The notes below the pieces were generated by a model, which was not told the origin of the DNA, made no database searches, and saw nothing but the letters and a program-made list of their open reading frames with translations. From Streptomyces barkulensis (GTDB lineage Bacteria > Actinomycetota > Actinomycetes > Streptomycetales > Streptomycetaceae), in the NCBI RefSeq assembly GCF_002843305.1, contig NZ_PGSG01000053.1, positions 1-64,000 on the forward strand: 64,000 nucleotides of DNA, written 5' to 3'. Below are positions 44,960-54,488 of the stretch, in pieces. Within the stretch, counting starts at the first letter, position 1, and each line of letters opens with the position of its first letter. Both the position numbers and the translations under genes were made by a program.

Positions 44960-44987
44960 GTTGCTCTATCCCCTGAGCTACGGGGGC
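44916..44987 (-). tRNA. tRNA-Arg, anticodon CCG
   Basis: 72 nt without CCA. Acceptor GCCCCCG pairs with CGGGGGT (G1-U72 wobble), the D arm is GCTC-AGGGGATA-GAGC, the anticodon arm is ACGGC-CTCCGGA-GCCGT, and the T arm is GCAGG-TTCGAAT-CCTGC; discriminator A. All stems are intact. It decodes CGG, a frequent arginine codon at this GC content. Its 3' half is the core of the direct repeats. Confidence 0.96.
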
Positions 44988-45120
44988 CTGTCGGCGGCGA
45001 TCGGTTGATCGCTGCGACAGGTAGAACACTACCAGCTTCCCGGGGGTGGATCGGACAGGGTTTGCCGGCGCCGGGCGGGCGGAAAAGGGCGAAAGCCGGA
45101 CGCAGGCGGAGGTGCGGGCC

Positions 45121-45126
45121 TACTCT
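45121..45126 (+). promoter_or_regulatory. -10 hexamer TACTCT for a leaderless gene
   Basis: Ends seven bases before GTG 45134; no ribosome binding site between. Confidence 0.5.
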
Positions 45127-45133
45127 CTGGGGT

Positions 45134-45565
45134 GTGCCTGGCATGTCCGGCCGGATCCTTGTGGTGGACGACAGCAGGGTCATCCGGCAGCTGATCAGGG
45201 TCAACCTCGAACTCGAAGGCTTCGAGGTCGTGACCGCGGCCGACGGTGCCGAGTGTCTGGAGATCGTGGAGCGGGTGCGGCCCGACGTGATCACGCTCGA
45301 TGTGGTCATGCCCCGGCTCGACGGCCTGCGGACCGCCGAGCGGCTGCGCGCCGGCGAGCGGACGCGCGGCATCCCCCTGGCGATCGTCAGCGCCTGCATG
45401 CGGTCGGAGCTGGCCGGCGAGCGGGCGCGGGCGGCGGCGGTGGACGCGTTCGTGGCCAAGCCGTTCGAGCCGGTGGAGCTGGTGCGGACGGTGCGGCGGC
45501 TGGCCGCCGGCGGGTGCGGCGGCGGCGCGTGCGGGACGGAGCCCGCCGTGGGGCAGCCGGGGTGA
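45134..45565 (+). CDS. Single-domain response regulator (CheY-like)
   Basis: A 143-residue receiver domain without an output domain. ILVVDDSRVIRQLIRVNLE gives the acidic pair, DVITLDVVMPRLDG the phosphoacceptor Asp, and FVAKPFEP the conserved Lys. The C-terminal 20 residues are Gly/Cys-rich (GGCGGGACG) and unusual. No kinase gene is adjacent. GTG 45134 follows TACTCT by seven bases, indicating a leaderless transcript; ATG 45143 is the alternative. It is the first core gene right of the island, next to tRNA-Arg. Confidence 0.88.
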   Translation: MPGMSGRILVVDDSRVIRQLIRVNLELEGFEVVTAADGAECLEIVERVRPDVITLDVVMPRLDGLRTAERLRAGERTRGIPLAIVSACMRSELAGERARAAAVDAFVAKPFEPVELVRTVRRLAAGGCGGGACGTEPAVGQPG

Positions 45566-45680
45566 TACGGCAGCCCTGGTGAGCGGGACGAGCCCCGCGG
45601 TACGGGGCGGTGGGCACGGGCCGGTGTGAGGTGCGTGTCACCCCTTGAAACACGTTCGCGCCTCCCCACCCTCCCTCCCA

Positions 45681-45686
45681 TACCCT
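45681..45686 (+). promoter_or_regulatory. -10 hexamer TACCCT for a leaderless gene
   Basis: Ends six bases before GTG 45693 of nrtL, with no ribosome binding site between. Confidence 0.5.
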
Positions 45687-45692
45687 TGACGC

Positions 45693-46523
45693 GTGACTCC
45701 CGCCCAGCTCTCGCGCACCGTGCTGCGCACCGTGCGCCGTGTGGCCGGCGACGGCGCGCTGGGCGAGCTGTCCCCGGGCGCGCTGGAGGCGCTGGACGGG
45801 CTGCCGGAGCGGATCACCGTGGGGCGTCCACCGCGGCCGGGCTGCGGGGACTACGCCACCAACGCCGCGCTGCGGCTGGCCGCCGTCACCGGACGGCCCG
45901 CCCGGAGCGTGGCCGAGGTTCTGCGGGAGAGGCTGGCGCGCGAGGCCGGCATCGCCGAGGTGGCGGTCGCCGGGCCCGGGTTCCTCAACATCACCGTGGC
46001 GGGCGGGGCCCGGGCGGAGCTGGTGGAGGCCCTGGCGGCGCGGGAGGGGGAGTACGCGCTCGCGGAGCGCACCGACCCCGCGCGCGATGTCCGCGGGTGG
46101 GCCGCCGCCACCGGCGTGGAGCCCGGCCCGAAGCTGCTGGAGCAGCGCGAGTCCAACCCCCTCTTCCTCGTCCAGTACGCCCACGCCCGCGCCCGCGCGC
46201 TGCTGCGCGGCGCACGCGCCCTGGGCTTCGCGCCCGAGGCCGGGGCGGGCGGGTACGCCTACGACGCGCCGCGCGAGGCGGAGCTGCTGGGGGCGCTGGC
46301 CGAGTACGAGCGGGTCGCCGCGCTGGGGGACACCGGCCGGCTCGCCCGCCGTCTGGAGACGGTCGCCGACGGCCTCCTCGGCATACACGCGTCCGTGCTG
46401 CCGGCCGGGGAGCACAAACCCCTGGCCGCCCACCGCGCCCGGCTGGCCCTCGCCCAGGCCGCCGGGACGGTGCTGGCCGGCGGCCTGTCCCGGCTGGGCG
46501 TCACCGCACCCGTACATCTGTGA
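45693..46523 (+). CDS. nrtL: ArgS-related anticodon-binding protein NrtL
   Basis: A 276-residue relative of arginyl-tRNA synthetase lacking the catalytic core: neither HIGH nor KMSKS motifs are present. The N-terminal part matches the ArgS additional domain ([20 protein letters not shown] and [13 protein letters not shown]), and the C-terminal part the DALR anticodon-binding domain ([17 protein letters not shown]). It precedes lysA by 19 bp, an actinobacterial arrangement, so co-expression with lysine synthesis is expected. The function is not established; tRNA-Arg binding is plausible and a tRNA-Arg gene lies 700 bp upstream. Confidence 0.88.
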   Translation: MTPAQLSRTVLRTVRRVAGDGALGELSPGALEALDGLPERITVGRPPRPGCGDYATNAALRLAAVTGRPARSVAEVLRERLAREAGIAEVAVAGPGFLNITVAGGARAELVEALAAREGEYALAERTDPARDVRGWAAATGVEPGPKLLEQRESNPLFLVQYAHARARALLRGARALGFAPEAGAGGYAYDAPREAELLGALAEYERVAALGDTGRLARRLETVADGLLGIHASVLPAGEHKPLAAHRARLALAQAAGTVLAGGLSRLGVTAPVHL

Positions 46524-46542
46524 TGGAGAGCACGAAGCGACC

Positions 46543-47934
46543 ATGAGCCGTTCCGCACACCCCGCCGGGCCCCGCCACGCCGACGTCCTGCCCGAGGGGC
46601 ACTACACCCCGCCGCCCGCCGACCTCAATGCCCTCGACCCGCGCGTGTGGTCCCGTACCGTCGCCCGCGACGAGCGGGGGGTGACCACCGTCGGCGGGCT
46701 GGACGTCGTCGCGCTGGCCGAGGAGTTCGGCACCCCCGCCTACGTCCTGGACGAGGACGACTTCCGGGCCCGCTGCCGCGCCTGGCGCGAGGCCTTCGGC
46801 GACGAGGCCGACGTGTTCTACGCGGGGAAGGCCTTCCTGTGCCGCGCGGTGGTGCGCTGGCTGACCGAGGAGGGCCTCAACCTCGACGTCTGCTCCGGCG
46901 GCGAGCTGGCCACCGCGCTGGCCGGCGGGATGCCCGCCGAGCGCATCGCGCTGCACGGCAACAACAAGTCCACCGCCGAGATCGAGCGGGCCGTGGAGGC
47001 CGGGGTCGGCCGGATCGTGCTGGACTCCTTCCAGGAGATCGCCCGCGTCGCGCACATCGCCGAGCGGCTCGGCAGGCGCCAGCGGGTGCAGATCCGGGTG
47101 ACGGTGGGCGTGGAGGCGCACACCCACGAGTTCATCGCCACCGCCCACGAGGACCAGAAGTTCGGGCTCGCGCTCGCCGACGGGCAGGCCGCCGAGGCGG
47201 TGCGGCGGGTGCTGAAGCTGGACAGCCTGGAGCTGGTGGGCATCCACTCCCACATCGGCTCGCAGATCTTCGACATGGCCGGTTTCGAGGTCGCCGCGCG
47301 CCGTGTGGTGCAGCTGCTGACCGAGGTCCGCGACGAGCACGGCGTGGAGCTGCCCGAGATCGACCTCGGCGGCGGTCTGGGCATCGCCTACACCCCCGAG
47401 GACGACCCGCGCGAGCCCCACGAGATCGCCAAGTCGCTGCACGAGATCGTCGCCCACGAGTGCCGGGCCGCCGGGCTGGCCGCGCCGCGGCTGTCGGTCG
47501 AGCCGGGCCGGGCCATCGCCGGCCCGACGACCTTCACCCTCTACGAGGTCGGCACCGTCAAGGAGCTTCCGGGGCTGCGCACCTACGTCAGTGTGGACGG
47601 CGGCATGTCCGACAACATCCGCACCGCGCTGTACGACGCCGAGTACTCCGTGGCGCTGGCCTCCCGCACCTCCGGGGCCGCGCCGATGCTCTCGCGCGTG
47701 GTCGGCAAGCACTGCGAGAGCGGCGACATCGTGGTGCGCGACGCCTTCCTCCCCGCCGACCTGGCCCCCGGCGACCTGCTCGCCGTCCCGGCCACCGGCG
47801 CGTACTGCCGGTCCATGGCGAGCAACTACAACCACTCCCTGCGGCCGCCGGTGGTGGCGGTCTCGGGCGGGGAGGCCCGGGTGATCGTGCGGCGCGAGAC
47901 GGAGGAGGACCTGCTCGGCCTGGATGTCGGCTGA
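46543..47934 (+). CDS. lysA: Diaminopimelate decarboxylase
   Basis: PLP enzyme converting meso-diaminopimelate to L-lysine, the last step of lysine synthesis; 463 residues. The Schiff-base lysine is in FYAGKAFL, the substrate/PLP loop in DVCSGGELA, the HIGSQ motif in [10 protein letters not shown], and [11 protein letters not shown] and EPGRAIAGP are intact. About 50 residues of N-terminal extension precede the barrel, as in other Streptomyces LysA. A strong hairpin follows the stop, separating it from hom. Confidence 0.97.
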   Translation: MSRSAHPAGPRHADVLPEGHYTPPPADLNALDPRVWSRTVARDERGVTTVGGLDVVALAEEFGTPAYVLDEDDFRARCRAWREAFGDEADVFYAGKAFLCRAVVRWLTEEGLNLDVCSGGELATALAGGMPAERIALHGNNKSTAEIERAVEAGVGRIVLDSFQEIARVAHIAERLGRRQRVQIRVTVGVEAHTHEFIATAHEDQKFGLALADGQAAEAVRRVLKLDSLELVGIHSHIGSQIFDMAGFEVAARRVVQLLTEVRDEHGVELPEIDLGGGLGIAYTPEDDPREPHEIAKSLHEIVAHECRAAGLAAPRLSVEPGRAIAGPTTFTLYEVGTVKELPGLRTYVSVDGGMSDNIRTALYDAEYSVALASRTSGAAPMLSRVVGKHCESGDIVVRDAFLPADLAPGDLLAVPATGAYCRSMASNYNHSLRPPVVAVSGGEARVIVRRETEEDLLGLDVG

Positions 47935-47939
47935 GCCCG

Positions 47940-47980
47940 GCCCGGACGGCGTCCGGACACCGCCCGGACGCCGTCCGGGC
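47940..47980 (+). terminator. Terminator after lysA
   Basis: Perfect 17-bp stem (47940-47956 with 47964-47980) with a 7-nt loop, starting five bases beyond the stop. Confidence 0.85.
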
Positions 47981-48015
47981 GGCGGCCCCTCACCGGGGCA
48001 TCTCAAAAACGGAGG

Positions 48016-48085
48016 ATGACGTCTCGCATGCTGGATGGAGCGGGGGATCCCGCCACCCGTGCGTGAGACTTGAGTCCTCAGGACT
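48016..48085 (+). promoter_or_regulatory. Possible leader of hom: short reading frame and palindrome
   Basis: A 16-codon frame (48016-48066) preceded by GGAGG and containing an internal ATG at 48028 is followed by AGTCCT-C-AGGACT (48073-48085), 19 bp before the hom start. The peptide MTSRMLDGAGDPATRA is not rich in Thr or Ile, so classical attenuation is not supported. Confidence 0.3.
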
Positions 48086-48103
48086 GTGGAGAAGCGAGGT
48101 CTG

Positions 48104-49405
48104 ATGATGCGTACGCGTCCGCTGAAGGTGGCGCTGCTGGGCTGTGGGGTCGTCGGCTCAGAGGTGGCACGCATCATGACGACGCACGCGGAGGATCTCG
48201 CCGCCCGGATCGGGGCCCCGGTCGAGCTGGCCGGGGTCGCCGTCCGCCGTCCCGGGAGGGTCCGCGAGGGCATAGCGCCCGAGCTGGTCACCACCGACGC
48301 CGCCGCGCTGGCGGCCCGGGACGACATCGACGTGGTGATCGAGGTCATCGGCGGCATCGAGCCGGCCCGCACCCTGATCACCACCGCCTTCGAACACGGC
48401 GCCGGTGTGGTCACGGCCAACAAGGCACTGCTGGCCGAGGACGGTCCGGCCCTCCACGAGGCGGCCGAGAAACACGGGGCGGACCTCTACTACGAGGCCG
48501 CCGCCGCGGCCGCGATCCCGCTGGTGCGCCCGCTGCGCGAGTCCCTGGCCGGCGACAAGGTCAACCGCGTCCTGGGCATCGTCAACGGCACCACCAACTT
48601 CATCCTCGACCGGATGGACTCCACCGGCGCCGGGTACTCCGAGGCGCTGGACGAGGCCACCGCCCTGGGGTATGCCGAGGCCGACCCGACCGCCGACGTC
48701 GAGGGCTTCGACGCCGCCGCCAAGGCCGCGATCCTGGCCGGTATCGCCTTCCACACCCGCGTCCGCCTGGACGACGTGCACCGCGAGGGGCTGACCGAGG
48801 TCACCGCCGCCGACATCGCCTCCGCGCGGCGCATGGGCTGCACGGTCAAGCTGCTGGCCATCTGCGAGCGCGCCGCCGACGGGCGCTCGGTCACCGCCCG
48901 CGTCCACCCGGCGATGATCCCGCTGACCCACCCGCTCGCCTCCGTCCGCGAGGCGTACAACGCGGTCTTCGTCGAGGCGGAGGCCGCCGGTCAGCTGATG
49001 TTCTACGGGCCCGGCGCGGGCGGCGCGCCCACCGCCTCGGCGGTGCTGGGCGATCTGGTCGCCGTCTGCCGCAACAAGCTCGCCGGCGCCCGGGGGCCGG
49101 GGGAGTCGGCCTACGCCCAGCTCCCGGTGAGCCCGATGGGCGAGGTGGTCACCCGCTACCACATCAGCCTGGACGTCGCCGACAAACCGGGCGTCCTCGC
49201 CCAGTGCGCCACCGTCTTCGCCGAGCACGGGGTCTCCATCGACACCGTGCGCCAGCAGGGCATCGACGGCCCCGGCGACGGTGCGTCGCTGGTCGTCGTC
49301 ACCCACCGCGCCTCGGACGCGGCCCTGTCGGCGACCGTCGAGGCGCTGCGCAGACTGGACACCGTACGCGGCGTCGCGAGCACCATGCGGGTCGAAGGGG
49401 AATGA
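48104..49405 (+). CDS. hom: Homoserine dehydrogenase
   Basis: NAD(P)H-dependent reduction of aspartate semialdehyde to homoserine, the branch point to threonine and methionine; 433 residues. Features: cofactor motif [17 protein letters not shown], catalytic-domain signature [10 protein letters not shown] and [13 protein letters not shown], and a C-terminal ACT domain ([20 protein letters not shown]) for feedback inhibition by threonine. Starts ATG 48104 and 48107 are both possible with GAGG upstream. thrC begins six bases after the stop, so the two are one operon. Confidence 0.97.
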   Translation: MMRTRPLKVALLGCGVVGSEVARIMTTHAEDLAARIGAPVELAGVAVRRPGRVREGIAPELVTTDAAALAARDDIDVVIEVIGGIEPARTLITTAFEHGAGVVTANKALLAEDGPALHEAAEKHGADLYYEAAAAAAIPLVRPLRESLAGDKVNRVLGIVNGTTNFILDRMDSTGAGYSEALDEATALGYAEADPTADVEGFDAAAKAAILAGIAFHTRVRLDDVHREGLTEVTAADIASARRMGCTVKLLAICERAADGRSVTARVHPAMIPLTHPLASVREAYNAVFVEAEAAGQLMFYGPGAGGAPTASAVLGDLVAVCRNKLAGARGPGESAYAQLPVSPMGEVVTRYHISLDVADKPGVLAQCATVFAEHGVSIDTVRQQGIDGPGDGASLVVVTHRASDAALSATVEALRRLDTVRGVASTMRVEGE

Positions 49406-49410
49406 GGAAG

Positions 49411-50535
49411 ATGACCGTCACCACCGCCAGTCCTGGCAGCACCAGCGCTCCTCGAATGTCCGGCACCCACCAGTGGCGGGGCATCATCGAGGAGTACCGC
49501 GACCGGCTTCCGGTCACCGAAGACACCCCCGTCGTCACCCTGCGCGAGGGCGGCACTCCGCTCGTGCCCGCACAGGTGCTCTCCGAGCGCACCGGCTGCG
49601 AGGTCCATCTCAAGGTCGAGGGCGCCAATCCCACCGGGTCCTTCAAGGACCGCGGGATGACGATGGCCATCAGCCGTGCCAAGGAGGAGGGCGCGAAGGC
49701 CGTCATCTGCGCCTCCACCGGCAACACCTCCGCATCGGCCGCCGCCTACGCGGTGCGCGCGGGGATGGTCTGCGCGGTGCTGGTGCCGCAGGGCAAGATC
49801 GCGATGGGCAAGATGGGCCAGGCGCTGGTGCACGGCGCCAGCATCCTCCAGGTCGACGGCAACTTCGACGACTGCCTCACCCTGGCGCGCGGACTGTCCG
49901 ACAACTACCCGGTGTCGCTGGTCAACTCGGTCAACCCGGTGCGGATCGAGGGCCAGAAGACCGCCGCGTTCGAGGTCGTCGACATGCTCGGCGACGCCCC
50001 CGACATCCACGTCCTGCCGGTCGGCAACGCGGGCAACATCACCGCCTACTGGAGGGGCTACCGGGAGTACGCCGCGCCCGGCCCCGACGGCGGGGTCCAC
50101 GCCTCGCGCACACCGCGGATGTGGGGCTTCCAGGCCTCCGGCTCGGCGCCCATCGTGCGGGGCGAGCCCGTCAAGGACCCGCGCACCATCGCCACCGCCA
50201 TCCGCATCGGCAACCCGGCCTCCTGGGAGTACGCGGAGGCGGCCCGCGACGAGTCCGGCGGGCTCATCGACGAGGTGACCGACCGTCAGATCCTGGCCGC
50301 CTACCGGCTGCTGGCCGCGCAGGAGGGCGTCTTCGTCGAGCCGGCCTCGGCCGCCTCGGTCGCCGGCCTGCTCAAGGCGGCCGAGCAGGGGAAGGTCGAC
50401 CCCGGCCAGCGGATCGTCTGCACCGTCACGGGCAACGGCCTGAAGGACCCGGACTGGGCCGTGCAGGGCGCTCCGCAGCCGACCGTCGTCCCCGTCGACG
50501 CGGACGCCGCGGCGGAGCGCCTCGGCCTGGTGTGA
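49411..50535 (+). CDS. thrC: Threonine synthase
   Basis: PLP enzyme converting O-phosphohomoserine to threonine; 374 residues, the shorter class. The PLP lysine is Lys79 in [11 protein letters not shown]; the phosphate-binding glycine loop is [14 protein letters not shown]. The start lies six bases after hom with GAGG as ribosome binding site. A terminator follows, so thrB, although next, is a separate transcription unit. Confidence 0.97.
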   Translation: MTVTTASPGSTSAPRMSGTHQWRGIIEEYRDRLPVTEDTPVVTLREGGTPLVPAQVLSERTGCEVHLKVEGANPTGSFKDRGMTMAISRAKEEGAKAVICASTGNTSASAAAYAVRAGMVCAVLVPQGKIAMGKMGQALVHGASILQVDGNFDDCLTLARGLSDNYPVSLVNSVNPVRIEGQKTAAFEVVDMLGDAPDIHVLPVGNAGNITAYWRGYREYAAPGPDGGVHASRTPRMWGFQASGSAPIVRGEPVKDPRTIATAIRIGNPASWEYAEAARDESGGLIDEVTDRQILAAYRLLAAQEGVFVEPASAASVAGLLKAAEQGKVDPGQRIVCTVTGNGLKDPDWAVQGAPQPTVVPVDADAAAERLGLV

Positions 50536-50553
50536 GGGCGCCGGGCCTGTGAC

Positions 50554-50600
50554 CCCCCGCGCCGGGTGCGCGCCCGCCGGGGCCGCACCCGGCGCGGGGG
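50554..50600 (+). terminator. Terminator after thrC
   Basis: 16- to 17-bp GC stem (50554-50570 with 50584-50600) with a 13-nt loop. Confidence 0.85.
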
Positions 50601-50671
50601 CGCATCGACGGCGCGCGACACGCATCGTGCGCCTCCCGTACGCCCTGTACCGCCACCGAACCGTCCTTCGA

Positions 50672-50677
50672 TAGGGT
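50672..50677 (+). promoter_or_regulatory. Probable thrB -10 hexamer TAGGGT
   Basis: Lies in a locally less GC-rich stretch about 205 bp before the thrB start. It implies a leader of nearly 200 nt with no evident reading frame. A matching -35 is not clear. Confidence 0.4.
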
Positions 50678-50881
50678 GGGAGTGAAGTCCCGACCTGTCA
50701 TACGGCATGTGCCAGAGGTCAGTGGACCGGTCCGGCCCCCAGCCGCGGTTTTCGAAGGCGTCGCGCCGCGCGTCCGCGACCCGCGCCGGACCGGCGTCCG
50801 CCCGCACATCCGACCGAGCATCCGAGCAGCACAGTCCCCGCAGTCCCACAGGACAGTCACATCAAGGAGAGTCAACGAGCG

Positions 50882-51808
50882 ATGGCCGGTCCCGCGTTCC
50901 GCGCCGCCGCCGTCCGGGTGCGCACCCCCGCCACCAGCGCAAACCTCGGCCCCGGCTTCGACGCCCTCGGTCTGGCCCTCGGCCTGTACGACGACGTCGT
51001 GGTCCGCGTCGCCGACTCCGGACTGCACATCGACATCGCCGGCGAGGGCGCCGACACCCTGCCCCGCGACGAGAGCCACCTGCTCGTACGCTCCCTGCGC
51101 ACGGCCTTCGACCTGCTGGGCGGCCAGCCGCGCGGCCTGGAGGTCGTCTGCGCCAACCGCATCCCGCACGGCCGCGGCCTGGGCTCCTCCTCCGCGGCCA
51201 TCTGCGCGGGCATCATCGCCGCCCGCGCGGTGACCACCGGCGGCGCCGAGAAACTCGACGACACCGCCCTGCTGGAGCTGGCCACGGAGATAGAGGGGCA
51301 CCCCGACAACGTGGCGGCCTGCCTGCTCGGCGGCTTCACCCTCGCCTGGACCGACGGCGGCGCCGCCCGGGCGATCAGGATGGACCCGGACCCCGCCGTC
51401 GTCCCGGTGGTCTTCGTCCCCGACCGGCCGGTGCTCACCGAGACCGCCCGCGGACTGCTGCCCCGTACCGTCCCCCATGTGGACGCCGCCGCCAACGCGG
51501 GCCGCGCCGCCCTGCTCGTCGAGGCGCTGACCCGCCGCCCCGAACTCCTGCTGCCCGCCACCGAGGACCGGCTCCATCAGGAGTACCGGGCCCCCGCGAT
51601 GGAGGAGAGCGTGGAACTGGTGCACCGGCTGCGCGCCGACGGGGTGCCGGCCGTCATCTCCGGCGCCGGGCCCACGGTCCTGGCGCTGGCGCGGGACGCC
51701 ACGGCCGACAAGGTCGCGCGTCTGGCGGGCGATGGATGGGCGGCCAACCGGCTGTCCCTCGACACGGCGGGAGCCGGTGTGCTGCCGCTGGCCGGCACGG
51801 GCCGGTGA
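50882..51808 (+). CDS. thrB: Homoserine kinase
   Basis: GHMP-family kinase making O-phosphohomoserine, the substrate of ThrC; 308 residues. The ATP loop is IPHGRGLGSSSAA, the N-terminal motif TPATSANLGPGFDALGLALG and the C-terminal GHMP motif ISGAGPTVLAL. AAGGAGA precedes the ATG. It is separated from thrC by a terminator and probably has its own promoter near 50672. Confidence 0.97.
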   Translation: MAGPAFRAAAVRVRTPATSANLGPGFDALGLALGLYDDVVVRVADSGLHIDIAGEGADTLPRDESHLLVRSLRTAFDLLGGQPRGLEVVCANRIPHGRGLGSSSAAICAGIIAARAVTTGGAEKLDDTALLELATEIEGHPDNVAACLLGGFTLAWTDGGAARAIRMDPDPAVVPVVFVPDRPVLTETARGLLPRTVPHVDAAANAGRAALLVEALTRRPELLLPATEDRLHQEYRAPAMEESVELVHRLRADGVPAVISGAGPTVLALARDATADKVARLAGDGWAANRLSLDTAGAGVLPLAGTGR

Positions 51809-52201
51809 CACGAATGCGGGCCTTGGAGAGGGGGAATGTTTGTTGGGTCCGGTAGTGTTAACCTCAAGTCTGCACTCGCAGCCTCCTGGGACGACCCGAG
51901 GGCGGTGCGGTGCTCTCCGTGATCCCATGGGTACAGTCCCATACGGGGCCACTCCTTCTTCCGGGAGCCTCCAGAACTGCCTGAGCAGCCTGCCGAGCAG
52001 TGCCGAGCTCGCTCCGGAACGGCGTGATTGACGCACGTCATCCCCTCACGCCACACCATGTATTGACCATGTCCTGATTCCTCCGCCGTACATCCGGGCG
52101 GAACCACCGCCCCGGCCCGGTCGAGACGAAGACCGCCGCCGGACAGCACAACCGGTCGCCGAGCCAGACAGGCCGACGCCCGCTCCAGGGAAGGACCCTT
52201 C
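51809..52201 (+). promoter_or_regulatory. Long upstream region of rho
   Basis: 393 bp without a gene. TAGTGT at 51852-51857, in GGTAGTGTTAACC, is a candidate -10, giving a leader of about 340 nt. The leader includes short self-complementary stretches (for example around CCCATGGG near 51925) but no clear riboswitch. Rho genes often autoregulate through long leaders. Confidence 0.4.
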
Positions 52202-54157
52202 GTGAGCGATACCACCGATCTGATGGGCGTGGACGCCGCCGAAGCCGCCGCGCCCGCCACGGACGCCCCTGCCGCGCCCGCATCCGGTACCGCCCCCAGG
52301 CGTCGCCGCTCCGGCACGGGCCTCGAGGGCATGGTTCTCGCCGAACTGCAGCAAGTAGCCTCCGGCCTCGGTATCAAGGGCACGGCGCGGATGCGCAAGA
52401 GCCAGCTGATCGAGACGATCCGGGCCAAGCAGGCCGAGAACGGCTCGGGCTCCGCCGCCGCAGCCGCCGAGGCCCCCGCTGCCCCCGCCGAGAGCAAGCC
52501 GCGCCGCCGCGCGACCTCCAAGGCGCGTACGGGCGAGAGCGCCGAGGGCGCCGCCGGCGAGGCCGCTCAGCAGCAGATCGACATCCCCGGCCAGCCCGTC
52601 AGCGACGAACCCGCCGGCGAGCGCCGCCGCCGCGGCGGCAAGGGCGGCGAGGGCAGGGGCACCGAGGCCCAGGCCACCGCCGAGACCGCCGAGGACAGGC
52701 CCGCCGAGGGCCGGGGCGACGGCGGCAGGCAGGACAAGCAGGAAAAGCAGCAGGACAAGGGCGGCGACCGCCAGGACAAGGGCGGCGACCGCCAGGGCAA
52801 GGGCCGCCAGCGCGACCGACGCGGCAAGGACGGCGGTCAGCAGGGCCAGGACGGCGGCAACCGCCAGGGCCGCGGCGACCGTGACAACCGCGGCGACCGC
52901 GACAACCGCGACGACGACTTCGAGGGCGGCCGCCGCGGACGCCGGGGCCGCTACCGCGACCGCCGGGGCCGCCGGGGCCGCGACGACTTCGCCGCCGAGC
53001 CGCAGATCTCCGAGGACGACGTCCTGATCCCGGTCGCCGGAATCCTGGACATCCTCGACAACTACGCGTTCGTGCGCACCTCCGGCTACCTGCCCGGCCC
53101 GAACGACGTGTACGTCTCCCTGGCCCAGGTCCGCAAGAACGGCCTGCGCAAGGGCGACCACGTCACCGGCGCGGTCCGCCAGCCGCGCGAGGGCGAGCGG
53201 CGCGAGAAGTTCAACGCGCTGGTGCGCCTGGACTCGGTGAACGGCATGTCGCCCGAGAGCGGCAAGGGCCGGCCCGAGTTCGGCAAGCTCACCCCGCTGT
53301 ACCCGCAGGAGCGGCTGCGGCTGGAGACCGAGCCGAACCACCTCACCTCGCGGATCATCGACCTGGTCTCGCCCATCGGCAAGGGGCAGCGCGGTCTGAT
53401 CGTGGCCCCGCCCAAGGCGGGCAAGACCACGGTCCTGCAGTCGATCGCCAACTCCATCACCCGCAACAACCCCGAGTGCCACCTGATGGTCGTGCTCGTG
53501 GACGAGCGGCCGGAGGAGGTCACCGACATGCAGCGGTCGGTCAAGGGCGAGGTCATCTCCTCCACCTTCGACCGCCCCGCCGAGGACCACACCACCATCG
53601 CCGAGCTGGCCATCGAGCGGGCCAAGCGGCTGGTGGAGCTCGGCCACGACGTGGTGGTGCTGCTGGACAACATCACCCGCCTGGGCCGCGCGTACAACCT
53701 GGCCGCTCCCGCGTCGGGCCGCATCCTGTCCGGCGGTGTCGACTCCACCGCGCTCTACCCGCCGAAGAAGTTCTTCGGCGCCGCGCGGAACATCGAGGAC
53801 GGCGGCTCCCTGACGATCCTGGCCGCCGCGCTGGTCGAGACCGGCTCGCGGATGGACGAGGTCATCTTCGAGGAGTTCAAGGGCACCGGCAACATGGAGC
53901 TCAAGCTCGACCGGAAGCTCGCCGACAAGCGGATCTTCCCGGCGGTGGACGTCGACGCGTCCGGCACCCGCAAGGAGGAGATCCTGATGGGCTCCGACGA
54001 GCTGGGCATCGTCTGGAAGCTGCGGCGCGTCCTGCACGCGCTGGACCAGCAGCAGGCCATCGAGCTGCTGCTGGACAAGATGAAGCAGACGAAGTCGAAC
54101 GCCGAGTTCCTGATGCAGATCCAGAAGACGACGCCGGCGCCCGGCAACGGCGACTGA
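52202..54157 (+). CDS. rho: Transcription termination factor Rho with RG-rich insertion
   Basis: Hexameric RNA-dependent ATPase that terminates transcription; 651 residues against about 420 in E. coli. Residues 43-80 are the Rho N-terminal domain. Residues about 85-262 are an actinobacterial insertion rich in Arg, Gly, Asp and Gln, with repeats such as DKGGDRQ and GDRDNR and an RRGRRGRYRDRRGRRGR block. The RNA-binding fold and ATPase follow, with Walker A PPKAGKTT near residue 405 and Walker B VVVLLDNITRLGRAYN. Such insertions are known to raise RNA affinity in actinobacterial Rho. Residues of the bicyclomycin pocket were not individually checked. Confidence 0.96.
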   Translation: MSDTTDLMGVDAAEAAAPATDAPAAPASGTAPRRRRSGTGLEGMVLAELQQVASGLGIKGTARMRKSQLIETIRAKQAENGSGSAAAAAEAPAAPAESKPRRRATSKARTGESAEGAAGEAAQQQIDIPGQPVSDEPAGERRRRGGKGGEGRGTEAQATAETAEDRPAEGRGDGGRQDKQEKQQDKGGDRQDKGGDRQGKGRQRDRRGKDGGQQGQDGGNRQGRGDRDNRGDRDNRDDDFEGGRRGRRGRYRDRRGRRGRDDFAAEPQISEDDVLIPVAGILDILDNYAFVRTSGYLPGPNDVYVSLAQVRKNGLRKGDHVTGAVRQPREGERREKFNALVRLDSVNGMSPESGKGRPEFGKLTPLYPQERLRLETEPNHLTSRIIDLVSPIGKGQRGLIVAPPKAGKTTVLQSIANSITRNNPECHLMVVLVDERPEEVTDMQRSVKGEVISSTFDRPAEDHTTIAELAIERAKRLVELGHDVVVLLDNITRLGRAYNLAAPASGRILSGGVDSTALYPPKKFFGAARNIEDGGSLTILAAALVETGSRMDEVIFEEFKGTGNMELKLDRKLADKRIFPAVDVDASGTRKEEILMGSDELGIVWKLRRVLHALDQQQAIELLLDKMKQTKSNAEFLMQIQKTTPAPGNGD

Positions 54158-54205
54158 CCGGCGTCCCGCACGGACAGCACCACAGCACGGCACAGCACGG
54201 CAAGG

Positions 54206-54253
54206 CACGGCGAGGGCCGCCCCACCGCACACGGTGGGGCGGCCCTCGCCGTG
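54206..54253 (+). terminator. Terminator after rho
   Basis: Perfect 22-bp stem (54206-54227 with 54232-54253) with loop CACA. It is preceded by short CACGGCACAG-like repeats and followed by two and a half copies of GGGCCCGTCACCGCCC from 54260. Confidence 0.9.
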
Positions 54254-54488
54254 TGCCACGGGCCCGTCACCGCCCGGGCCCGTCACCGCCCGGGCCCGTG
54301 CCGCCCGCCGGAGCGGGCGGCACGGAGTGATCAGGCCCGATAGGGGTACGCCGTCGCAAGTGGAGAGGGAGGTCCCTCGCCGACCGCTGTCCGTCCGGCC
54401 CGGCCCGGTCCGACGGCTCCGACAGGCGCCGGACGGCCCCGCGGCAGTCCCGCACGGCAGGGGAGAGGCACGGCAGACGAGGAACGAC

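Noticed and set aside
54180..54305. Short direct repeats around the rho terminator as a mobile element end
   Set aside because: No terminal inverted repeats, target duplication or transposase; more simply slippage in GC-rich spacer DNA.
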